NCBI GenBank assembly: GCA_036924285.1
Contig: JAYKYS010000009.1
Location: forward strand, 16,058,001 to 16,122,000
DNA length: 64,000 nt
Direction: 5' to 3'
Source of the DNA: Asterella californica
Taxonomy: Eukaryota; Streptophyta; Marchantiopsida; Marchantiales; Aytoniaceae
The position numbers and the translations under genes are program-made. The notes beneath the pieces are model-generated. The model saw only the letters and a program-made list of their open reading frames with translations. It did no database searches and had not been told where the DNA came from. Below are positions 27,393 to 37,170 of this stretch, one piece after another. Every line of letters begins with the position of its first letter. Positions within the stretch are counted from its first letter, which is position 1.

Positions 27393-27770
27393 TGAACGGA
27401 ACTCAAGGCCATCCCAGTGATAGGGCGCCTGCCTAGGGAGGAGGAGGTCTCAGGATCAAATCCCCCAAGACCCAATCCCCCTGGTCTTGGGTTCCTATTC
27501 CGGCATGTTGGCCTCCCGGATGGGAGTCTATGTTGGGTGTGCAGCCATGTCCTGCATATCTAGGGGCGGGAGACCGGTATTTCCTTTAATCGTGGGCTTC
27601 CTGGCCTAAGCCTCCGCATGCCATCCTGAATATACTATGGGAGATACCTGGTGCGCATATGGGGGGGCTGTAAGCCCTGTGGGGCAGCCTCATAAGTGTT
27701 AGGGCTTCGGCCTACATTGGATGGCTTGTAGTATATTCAGGGTGGCATCAAGATGACATCAAGGGCACGG
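27393..27770 (+). mobile_element. tRNA-derived SINE-like unit with internal hairpin
   Basis: The head resembles a tRNA-Ala-type Pol III promoter: GTGATAGGGCGCCTGCCTAG as A box and GGATCAAATCC (27453-27463) as B box. The body contains a 19-bp inverted repeat with one G.U pair (27619-27637 with 27729-27747, TGCCATCCTGAATATACTA). No poly-A or clear target duplication is visible. It lies upstream of the gag start of Element 2. Confidence 0.55.
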
Positions 27771-29021
27771 GAAACTTTTGTCAATCTGTTATTTATCCAT
27801 CGAGTCGGTTTAGCAATGGCGAGGGAAGCAGTGTGGCATTTTACAGTGAAGGAGTCTGCTTTACAGAGGTAGCTGTGTACTTTTATTTAAAAGAGAGTCA
27901 GTTTTGAAAGAAGAGTTTTGTACGTAAGGACAGTAAGGGGGCAGCTTAAGCTGGGGGCCTGCTTGTGATAAGCGACTGTGCTTATAAGGACAGCAGGGGG
28001 GCAGCTTAAGCTGGGCCCTTAGCTTTTAGGTTAAGTACCTGCGACGGCTGAAGATCGGGGGACACTTTTTGAGGAGATTTTTTTTTTCTACAGAGAGCTG
28101 GGAGCTGAAGCGGAAAGAAAAGCTTGGAGGCTGAGGGAGATCAATTTTTTCAGACAGAACTGAATTGAGGAACTGGGGTGATCGCGACAGAGGGACAGAC
28201 AAGTATTTGGGGGATTGAGAGCAGTTTGGAAGCAGAATTTCTTCTGATCGGACAGGAGGCAGTTTTATTGAAGGAGAATGTTTTGATAATCTGCAAGGGA
28301 CTCTTGATTGACGCTGGATTAAATTCTTGATAGTTTTGAGTTGGGAGGTTGACGCAGAGAAAAGATTAGGAGTTTGGGGTCTGAATTTCACCTACCAGAC
28401 TTGAGTTGAGACGAATTTGGTGGAAAGAGAGCATTAGTTGAGCGGAGGGACTGGAACTGAGACTGAGAAGGTCAAGTTCTTGAGAAATTTCAGTGCTGAA
28501 GCTGTCGTAGGGAGGGCTACAAGGCGTTGGAGTTTCAAATCTTCATCGGTTGTAGGTTCTGGAGAGAAATCTGCTGGAGAAAATACTAGTTGAGTGGGAA
28601 TTTGCTGTTTGACATCTGCGGTGATCAACGTAAGGAGTTGAGTAGAGATAGGTTGTAAATTGATATATGTGGAGGACTATTGAGTGTGTTTGGAAGAGAA
28701 ATAAAGCATCGTGAGTTCAGTATTCTCCTATCTGTTGTGTCTGAAGGTGGATCTGTCTCCTGAGACTTGAGACTTGATCTGTTGATTAGTAAGTGATCTA
28801 TAGTTATAGTCACTGTGAGTGACTTCAGCTGTTGCGATCTCTTGCTTGGCTCTTGTCTTGGTATACAATCTCTACTTCTATCTCGCGATCTATCACAGCC
28901 AGAAGGCCCGCCCTTCCTGAGAAGGACTCTCCTTGACATAAATCTGGTGCTTCCACTGAGAGTCATCTTGGGGTGATTAATCGCTGAGGTTGCGGAGGTT
29001 GAGATTTGCATACAAGGGAAG
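27771..29021 (+). other. Probable 5' LTR / leader region of Element 2
   Basis: This stretch leads directly into the gag ATG of Element 2 at 29022, so by position it should hold that element's leader and part of its 5' LTR. It does not match the Element 1 LTR. The 3' LTR of Element 2 is missing, so I cannot fix the LTR borders. A duplicated GGGGGCAGCTTAAGCTGGG block is at 27935-28015. No coding sequence is supported here. Confidence 0.4.
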
Positions 29022-29106
29022 ATGGATCGCAAGAGCGAGAGTGGTGCTACTGCCTCTACGGCTGGAGCATCGACGTCTACTGCTGCACCTTCGGCTACAC
29101 CAACGT
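29022..29106 (+). pseudogene. Element 2 gag, first 28 codons, cut by Element 1
   Basis: ATG at 29022 opens a Ser/Thr/Ala-rich peptide (MDRKSESGATAS...) that runs to the insertion point of Element 1. If Element 1 and one copy of its 4-bp target are removed, the frame joins exactly to the Ser/Ala/Thr-rich peptide at 39196 onward, and gag continues without a shift. This identifies the two pieces as one gene split by insertion. The upstream leader lies in 27.8-29.0 kb. Confidence 0.85.
29103..29106. repeat. Target site duplication (left) of Element 1
   Basis: ACGT, matched after the element by CCGT at 39192-39195 (one mismatch). Reading the LTR end one base shorter gives AACGT/ACCGT. The same ACGT target flanks the solo LTR at 6.3-8.35 kb. 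Confidence 0.55.
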
Positions 29107-31126
29107 TGTCGTGTCGTGGACCGGCTCCTACTTGAAATTCAAACTTCGATACTTGTTGCTCCAAAGACACTCACGAGAAGACAAGCTAGGCCCCAGCTTA
29201 CGGGCTTTTGGCACAATCTCAGATCTCCATTTTCATCACATAGATGGGTAGAGCTCCTTGTCAGCTTTCCAAAGGCACTTTGTCTACTTCGTTTGGACGC
29301 CTAGTGGAGAAGTTACAGGACTCGAAAGATGGAGAAAATAAGCTAGGCCCCAGCTTACGGGTTTTTGGCACCACTTCGGATCTTCGTTCTTATCGCACCA
29401 GTGGATAGAGCTCCTTGTCAGCATTCCATAGGCACTTTGTCTACTTCGTTTGACGCATAGTGAAGAAGTTACAGGACTCGAAAGATGGAGAAAACAAGCT
29501 AGGCCCCAGCTTACGAGCTTTTGGCGCAACTTCGGATCTTTACTTTTATCGCATAGATGGATAGAGCTCGTTGTCAGCTTTCCATGGGCATCTTGTTTAT
29601 TTCGTTTGGACATCCAGAGAAGAAGTTATGCGATTCGGAAAAAGATAAAATCAAGCTAGGCCCCTAGTTACTTGCTGACTGGGTATTTAGGGCTTCAGGC
29701 GTTATATCAAACACGCAAGGGGCCTGCTTCTTATTATTGAGAGTTGAACTTCGTACGTACAGACTGTTGCAAGGGGGCTGCTTAAGGGGCTTGCTTGTTC
29801 CTGCGATCTGTCGGTGGATGTTTTGGAGAATTGGGAAGTCCAATACACGCACGCAAGGTGTCATCGGGTTCAGATCTGTGCAGGCTACGCACAGGTTAAG
29901 ACGGTTCTTGAAGAGACGGATCGGGGGTTGTGTTCTGGGAGAAATTGAGACGCAGGGAGCAGAATTGGGGTTTTCAGTTACCTGTGAAGGAGAGTTGGAC
30001 CGTTCGGGCCGTTCCGGAGTCCAAACTTGCTGTCCTTGGATCCATCGGGATCAGAACAACGAGTTCTTCAGGAAATTGAAGACGATACAAAGTTTTATCG
30101 GGCGGTTTGAGAGTTGTGAGAGAAATTGGCTCGCAGGGAAGCGCTTGCGTCAGGTTTTCATCGCCTGCGACCTGAGATTGGATTGTTCTTCGCGATCGGT
30201 GAACCAAGCTCTTCGTTCTTGGTGCCTACGCGATCAGGGAGTCCTCATGTACGCATAGGAGAAGACTGTAAGTGAATTGGATTGTTGGTTTGGGTGTGGT
30301 GAGCAAATTTGAGCCGCAGGGAGCCGATTTACGTCAGTTTTTTGTAGCATGCGACCAAATTTCTCGAGTAGTTTTGCAAGGGGAACTCCAAACGGCTTGT
30401 TTGGAGTCTTGTTGGGTTCAGAGTAGCCAGATCTACCTACCAGCGAAGACGGATATCAGTTTAGACGATCCGTTTGTGTGGTGTGAGCGGTTTTAAGCCG
30501 CAGGGAGGAGTTTTTGAAGGTTCGGTCACCTGCGACCGAAAATTAGCGATATCTCAACTATCGAGAGCCGGATCTGAAGGTTTCTTGGGCCAACGGAGTC
30601 AGGGAAGGAGACCCTATCAACATTTGAAGATCGTTTGGCGAAAGGAGAAAGTTCCCAGATAGGTCTTTTTCGGTTCCTTCGCTACAAGTTTCGTCCTTTT
30701 GAGTTCGTTAAGGACTTAGTTGGTTGTGTATGGCTTGTGGTAGCTAGCTTTAGCCAAGAGCTAGTGTGTGGATGTGGTTTGGACTTGGGTTTGGATCGCA
30801 TGATACTGTTGTGGCTCTGGTTGTTAGCAAGAGAAGTTCCTCTTGCTTTGAGCTACGTTTTGGCGATTTCAGACTAGGGTTACGTTTCAGGGGTTTGTTT
30901 TAGGGCTTCTGAAGTAGGTTACAGACCGCTCTGGTCTTTTCCTCAGTTTTGTGCTGTTTGGAGAAAGAATCGACAGTGTACATACTTTCAGAGTGGTATA
31001 TATCGCAGCATTCTTTTTCGTGGTTGTTCTTCTCTGTCTTGTCTCTGTTTGGCACACATCATCTCCACAGCCAGGAACCTCGCGTTTTCCTGGACATCCT
31101 TCACGCACAAAATATCCGACACGATA
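29107..31126 (+). repeat. 5' LTR of Element 1
   Basis: Starts TGTCGTGTCG and ends CGACACGATA, so the termini form a 10-bp inverted repeat with one mismatch and the ends read TG...TA, not TG...CA. A TATA-like TATATAT lies at 30997-31003, about 125 nt before the end. The upstream part carries three 157-bp tandem repeats. Confidence 0.93.
29183..29660 (+). repeat. Three tandem 157-bp repeats in the 5' LTR (U3)
   Basis: AAGCTAGG recurs at 29183, 29340, 29496 and 29653 (steps 157, 156, 157). Each unit carries AAGCTAGGCCCCAGCTTACG, a GGATCTTC/AGATCTCC block and ACTTCGTTTGGACG-like words. The same array is in the 3' LTR and in the solo LTR, so it is a fixed feature of the family. Its place upstream of the TATA-like box fits an enhancer array, which is inference. 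Confidence 0.92.
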
Positions 31127-31150
31127 CGGTGGTGAACTCGACGTGAAGGT
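31127..31150 (+). other. Candidate primer-binding site of Element 1
   Basis: Four bases after the LTR end comes TGGTGAACTCGACGTGAAGG. TGG matches the complement of a tRNA CCA end, but the following bases do not spell the T-arm of any tRNA that I recognise. A rare tRNA, an internal tRNA segment or self-priming remain possible. Confidence 0.4.
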
Positions 31151-31202
31151 CTGGAGTGGAGATTTCTTCTGTGTGTGAACTTTGAAGAAGGGATTGGCAG
31201 TC

Positions 31203-32195
31203 ATGAGTGGGGATGGGAAAGGTGATGGAGATGGAGCTAGTGGTTCAAGTGGGTTGCCGAAGGTGCAGTTGGATCCAGCGACTGCATCGATGTTCCAAGC
31301 TTTCACTATGTTCTTACGGCAGCAACAATCTGATGAGCGGAAGGAAGCTTTGGCAACAAAGGCGCTACAAGCAGTGGTCAGCAGGATTGACCAGTTTGAT
31401 GGAAGAGATGTCTCAAGGTATCTGAGACATTATGTGAAGGAGATGGAGCTGAACCGGGTCTCAGAAGATGAGATGATTGAGACGTTTGAGTTGGCAGCAG
31501 CTCCAGAGATTAGGGATCATGTTAAAATGCTAACGAAGCATTTTAACAAGGATTGGGAGACTTTTGCTCGTGCCTTGATGGATGAGTACTTCTTGGAGGA
31601 CTCTGATCGAGTCACCAAGAAGTCATTCTTGGAGTGGGTTGAGCAACCAAGGAAGGGTTTACAAGCTACTGAGTTGCTCAGAGAGTTTGAGAAGCAGTTC
31701 TCACGACTGACCAGGATGGAGAAGTTGACGTTGCAGTCCAACAAGACAGAGCTATTTCTTCGGGCTGCAGATGAGAAGTTGCAGGAGAAGCTAGAGGTAC
31801 TTCTGGAAGACCAGGAGGAGGACGATGGATTGACCAGCAGCTGGAAGAAGGTTGAGGAAGCTGTTGGTCTGCTTACCAAGAAGGAGCGGAGACGAGAGAA
31901 AGTTCCTGTTAGGAGACTGGCGCCAACACCTACAGCTGTAACACCTGTTCCTGTAGTCCGATCAGTTCCTGTTGCTAGACAAGTAGTACCTGTTGCTCCA
32001 GCTGTTCCTGTTGTTCCGGTTGTTCCAGTTGTTCAGGCACCCATGGTATCTCCGAAGAAGGATGACTCAAACCTTGAGGAGATATTGCGTGGAATGAGAG
32101 ATCTGCAGATCAAGCTCACCAGATTGGAAGAGAAGGGATCTACAAGTGGAGTAAGACCGGTTGAGAAGCAAGGCTGGATCCAGCGGTGTATCTGA
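31203..32195 (+). pseudogene. Element 1 gag, with TGA inside the zinc knuckle
   Basis: Capsid-type gag starting at ATG 31203 (MSGDGKGDG). It has a helical core (FQAFTMFLRQQQ; ISRYL-type block FDGRDVSRYLRHYVKEME; WETFARALMDEYFLEDSDRV), a Pro/Val-rich linker with repeated VPVV units, and a coiled-coil-like stretch. The CX2CX4HX4C knuckle begins Cys-Ile at 32187 and is then cut by TGA (32193-32195). The intact relative has Trp (TGG) there, so this is a G-to-A nonsense change. The frame continues after the stop to the protease. Confidence 0.9.
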
Positions 32196-33602
32196 TGCGA
32201 TGGTACTGATCATCCGCGCAGAGATTGCAAGGAGTTCACAGATATTCTGCAGCAAGGAGTGATCTTCTGGAAGGATGGGAAGGTAGCGTTGAGGGATACT
32301 GGTGCACTTCTTCAGACCAACTTTGGTAGGGGAGGGATGAAGAAGTTGGTTGAGGACCACCTATCAGCGCAAGCAGTTGCAATGGTGGAAGCTGGAACTT
32401 ATGGCACAAGGGTTGAGGATCAGGCTGAGAGGAGTTTCAACAAGCAAGTTGAGCCAAGTGAGTTGTGGTCATCTGCCATCTCCATGAAACAGAAAGGGAA
32501 GATGGCACGTGAGACGTTGCAGAGGACAGCTGCAACGATTAGAAGGGATACTGGATGGGAGGATCCGATAGAAGCTCTATCGGTGCATGCGTACATCGCC
32601 AAGAACCAACACGAAGCGTTGTTGGAAGAGAAGAGAAGGCGAGATTCAGAGGATTCAGGAGAAGGGACTTCTTCAAAGAGATAGACTCGAGGGGAGAAGG
32701 TTCGTCAAGAGCTTCGGGATGCAGGAGCTCAAGACCTACCGATGGACGATGCTCCTTCTCCATCGAAGGAGAAATCTCAGAAGGAGAAGGGTAAGCCGGC
32801 TGCGTACAAGCTACAGTCGGATATCGAGGCTTCAACAGACTTGAAGGGAGTCTTGGAAGATCGCATTCTGAATGCGAAGGTGGAGTTTACTTTGAGAGAA
32901 GTGTTAGGCATCGCCAAGCGTGAGTTTCATGATGTCATCATCGATGTCATCAAACGGAAACGACAAATTACGGGTGAGACTGGTTTATCACATGCTTTGG
33001 ATACTAGGATGTCAGTGGATGAGGAGAGAGAGCTTGCAAGGTGCAGTGTCTATTCTCCAGAGGAAGAAAGAGATCGAAGGCGCAAGGTGCATTTCGAGGA
33101 TGAAGAGGAGGATGGGAAGCGGAGCTCAAGTCATTACAGCCACAGTCACTGGGCTCGAGCTACGACGGAGACGTTGGTGAGGATCGAGGACTTGGATGAG
33201 CCGGTGGTTGCTCTGATCGATCATGGATCAGAAATCAACATCATGTCGAAGGAGCTGTACAAGAGGAAGAAGTGGCCGATCGACACAGAGCATGGATGGG
33301 TCATAAGAGCAGCCAACAACACGAGAGGAGACTTGTATGGAGCTTGTCCAGACATCAGAGTGCGCGTAGGTGATGTTGCTATTGAGCAAAACTTCTTTGT
33401 TCAGGAAGCAACATCATACCCACTCATTCTGGGTCAACCTTTCATCATAGCAACCCGGATGGAGACAAAGGTACTGGACGACGGATCTGCGTATGCTAGG
33501 ATCCGAAGTCAAGATGGGAAGAGAGCGGTACAGTTCCTGACTGTACCGTCCAACCACGAGCGCAACCGAGATCGTTTGAGGGAGAAGCCGCTTCCAAGGT
33601 GA
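32196..33602 (+). pseudogene. Element 1 gag C-terminus and protease
   Basis: Same frame as gag. After the second half of the zinc knuckle (CDGTDHPRRDC) it runs to a TAG at 32682-32684, then on to a retropepsin-like domain. The active-site motif reads LIDHGSEINIMS (Asp-His-Gly-Ser at 33219-33230), and the second half has the typical ILGQPFI flap-side block near 33430. Common retropepsins have Asp-Ser/Thr-Gly. The His is present in both elements, so it is a family trait. The frame stops at TGA 33600-33602, before the frameshift site. Confidence 0.88.
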
Positions 33603-33606
33603 GTGA

Positions 33607-36600
33607 AGAGTTCAAGGATTTTCGTTGAGTACCACTATAGAGCGGGATTGTGGTGGTGCGCAAGAGAAGGTACTCTCGCTTGATGGAGATAGTGCCTTTT
33701 GTACAGGGTTTATTGGATTTTCAGAGTGTGGGATTGCTGTCTACAAGAAGATAGAAGAGCTGAGAAGAAAAGAACAAAAACATTTGCGTGGTGTTGAGTT
33801 GATGTTGAAAGAGTTGGGTGAGCTAGAAAGGGATGAATGGATTTCTGGTGTTTATGAAGAGGATGGGTTGGAAGATCCCTTGCGAGAGATCATGTCTATT
33901 GGATGGGAGGATATGGATAAGGTCGTGCAGATTCATTCAAGGGAGGTCTATTCGGTGATCGAATCATTCCGTGCGCCGGAGGTTCGAGTTGAGACAAGGT
34001 ACAAGACAGTGGATAGGAAAGTAAAGCCAGTTGCTGGTCCTTTGCCGGAAGACACCAACCAACAGATGGATCGAGCTTCAAAGGAGAAGAGTTTGAGAGA
34101 TCCTGCAATGATAGGACACAAGTTCACGGAGAAGACCCTTGAAGAGCTGAAGATTGGATCTGATGGGTCTCTTCTACCAGAAGAGAGGATGTGCTTCAAG
34201 GAGATGCTTTCAAGATATGGGAAAGCATTTGCTTTTGAGCCACTTGAGATTGGATGTGTAGATCCGTACGTTGTTACCCCGATGGTTATCTTCACGGTAC
34301 CGCATGTGCCATGGAACCTGAGACCAATTTCAGTACCGCGGGCTCACTTGCCCAAACTAGTGGAGTTGCTGAAGGAGAAGATGCGGATGAAGATCTTGGA
34401 GCCGTCGTTTGCACCATATTCAAGCAGATGGTTTACAGTACCAAAGAAGAATGGGTCGCTGCGGTTCATCCAAGACATGCAGCCAGTGAACGCAGTAACA
34501 ATCAGAAATGCTGGGGTGGGACCGATTGTGGATGAGTTTGCAGAAGCATTTGCAGGAAGAGCGATTTACTCAATGGGAGATCTTTACTCGGGGTATGATC
34601 AGTTTCAACTAGCGGAGGAGAGCAGAAGCTTCACGACAATGAGGACACCTTTGGGGTTGGTTAGGATGTGTACCTTACCGCAGGGAGCTACCAACTCGGT
34701 AGCACACATGATGAACGGGATGAATCGAGTTCTAAGGGACTTCATCCCCGAAAAGACGATGCCATTCTTGGATGACATCCCCATCAAAGGATGTGTGGAA
34801 GATGAGAAGGATGAAGCATTAGATCAGAGGGGGTGTCGGCGATACGTCACTGATCACATCGCAGACTGTGAGAAGATCTTATCTCGACTTGAGGAAGTTC
34901 ATCTTACGCTGTCAGGTGCGAAGTCTACATTTGGAGTTAGAGAGGTTTTGATCGTTGGTCATTTGTGTGGATCGTTTGGTCGGAAGCCAGATCCGAACAA
35001 GGTGGATGCGATTGGAAGGATGAAGGAGGTTTGCAACTCGCTGACAGAAGTAAGAAGATTTTTGGGTGCTTGTGTATTCTACCACATTTGGATTCCTCAT
35101 TATGCGCATGTGGCGGATCCGTTGTATGGATTGTTGCGTAAGGGTCATAAATTCAGATGGGAGGAAGAGCATACTGATGCGGTAAGGAAGCTGAAGTCTT
35201 TACTATCATCTCCTCCAGTTCTGAGAAGGATTGATTACAAGGGTGCTAGGCCGGTGGTTCTTACTGTGGATACAAGTCCAGTTGCAATTGGATGGGCAGT
35301 CGGACAGGATGATGAGGATGGAGACAGGTTTGCGGTTAGGTTCGGAGCGAAGGTGTTAAGTGCTCGACAACGTGCTTACCCGCAAGTGAAGAGAGAATTG
35401 TGGGGTATTGTTTCAGCTATGAAAACTGAGAAAGAGTATTTGATTGGAGCAGTAGTGGTGGTTGAAACTGATTGCTTGCCGTTGTTAGGGATGATCATGA
35501 ATTGTTCAACTCCTGATATTGCGATGTTACGATGGATCGCATATATCAAGTCGTTGAACCCGGAGTTTAGACATATCGCAGGGAAGGATAATCTGATGGC
35601 GGATATGTTGTCTCGGGCTCGATATGATGGGGAAGATGAGATGGTAGAAGACATTGACGACGTGGGTACAGAGTTCTATTCGATTGCACAGACAGGAAGA
35701 GAAGATGAGTTGTTTGTTGAAGGGTTGTATGATGGTGATTTGCTTGATATCGGGAGGTACCTTAGTACGATGGTTAAGCAGACAGGTTGGACAGATGAGA
35801 GGTTTCGGAGAGTTAGAAGGAAGGCCTACAACTTCATGTTGCAGGATGGGTTTTTTTGGAAGCGATCGAAGCAAAAAGGTGGAGTACCGCTACGGGTGAT
35901 TTGCAACAAGGAAGATCAGCAGAAGTTGCTCAAGGCGTTCCATGAGAGTCTTTGGGCTGGACATCGAGGGATTTGGGCCACTTTTACAAAGATGAAAGAG
36001 CGGTATTGGTGGAAAAACATGTACAAGGATGTTGTATCTTTTGTGGAGTCTTGTTTGACATGTCAGATGTATTCGAATATCCGACATCGTGACGGATTAC
36101 ATCCGACTTATCCGTTGGCAATCCACTTCAAGTGGGTGGTAGACTTGGTGATTATGCCGGTTGGATTATGGCAGATGAGATACTTGGTACTTGCTAGAGA
36201 GGATCTTTCAAATCAAGTCGAGGGTAGGGCGCTTCGGACGAAGACAACTGAAGGGGTATGTAGATTTCTCTTGGAAGAGGTTGTTTGTCGGTATGGATGT
36301 GTGGGGAAGATCACTGCAGATCGGGGAGAGCTAGATGCACATGAGGCTCGTGAATTCTTTGCAAGGTGTGGGGTGAGGTTGTCACTGACAACTGCTTATA
36401 ACCCCGAAGGGAATGCCAAGAGTGAACGTGGTCATCCACCCATTGTGAAGGCTTTGGTGAAGGCTTGCAACGGAAGGGTGCGCGAGTGGCCTCGACTCTT
36501 ACCATTTGCGTTATGGGCAGATAGAACGACGCACAGCTCGGTGACAGGTTACATGCCGGTGGAACTCATCACAGGTCAGAAGCCTATCATGCCGATTGAA

Positions 36601-37095
36601 GAACATGTTCTGACATGGAGTGTGTTACCTTGGGAGGACAATTTGACTAGAGAAGAGCTTCTTGCTATTCGAATTAGGCAGTTATAGAGAAGACCAGAGG
36701 ATATCCAAACTGCTTTGGATAGGCTGCGAGAAGCACGGTTGAAGAACAAGGTCAGATTTGATCAGCGACATCGTTTGAGACCTAGGGATATCAAGGAAGG
36801 TGATTGGGTGTTAGTCTATGACAACAGTCTAGACAACCAGCATAGTGCACTCCGGAAGTTTTCCAGAAGATGGTTTGGTCCGTATGTGGTGAAGAAGGTT
36901 CATGACAACGCAACTTACGCCCTACAAGAGTTGGATGGAACAAGCTTGAAGGTACCAGTGGCAGGTAAACGCGTCAAGATTTTCAAAAAGAGAGATGAGG
37001 AGGTCGATTTAGCAGATATCTTGACGGAGTTTCAGTTTGAGGATGAGGATTATGCAGAAGATCTTGAAGGTGAGGTTGGTTACGATGGGAAGTAG
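33607..37095 (+). pseudogene. Element 1 pol: reverse transcriptase, RNase H, integrase
   Basis: One long frame opening at 33607 and broken only by TAG at 36685-36687. Residues counted from 33625. Reverse transcriptase: WFTVPKKNGSLRFIQDMQ, DLYSGYDQF, LPQGATNSVAHM, catalytic box FLDDIPIKG at 381 (common Ty3 elements have YxDDIL). RNase H starts near VDTSPVAIGW (549). Integrase: zinc domain with His 773, His 780, Cys 810, Cys 813; catalytic Asp 840, Asp 899, Glu 934 with 34 residues between the last two; NPEGNAKSERGH; then, beyond the stop, the RRWFGPYVVKKV (GPY/F) module. I see no chromodomain. The stop is probably a CAG-to-TAG change. Confidence 0.93.
33616..33681 (+). promoter_or_regulatory. 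Probable -1 ribosomal frameshift signal, Element 1 copy
   Basis: Heptamer GGATTTT (33616-33622), an 8-nt spacer, then a hairpin: ACCACTAT (33631-33638) pairs with ATTGTGGT (33647-33654) with one T.T mismatch around the loop AGAGCGGG. The loop bases GAGCG could pair with CGCTT at 33677-33681 to make a pseudoknot. A shift at this heptamer leads from frame 2 into the pol frame, but the gag-protease frame here is frame 0. This implies a 1-nt deletion upstream, so this copy is probably broken. GGAUUUU is a known shift heptamer in dianthoviruses. Confidence 0.65.
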
Positions 37096-37158
37096 GACGA
37101 TAAGCCGGTCCACTCCTTGGTTGGTATCTCTGGTGCATACCGGAGGATGCACAGGTTC

Positions 37159-37170
37159 AGAGGGGGTGGA
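37159..37170 (+). other. Polypurine tract of Element 1
   Basis: AGAGGGGGTGGA lies directly against the start of the 3' LTR, the expected place for plus-strand priming. One T interrupts it. Confidence 0.8.

Noticed and set aside
29737..30258. 173-codon frame in the 5' LTR (repeated at 37801-38322)
   Set aside because: It is open in both LTRs of the young element only because they are near-identical; the old solo LTR breaks it. No domain is seen.
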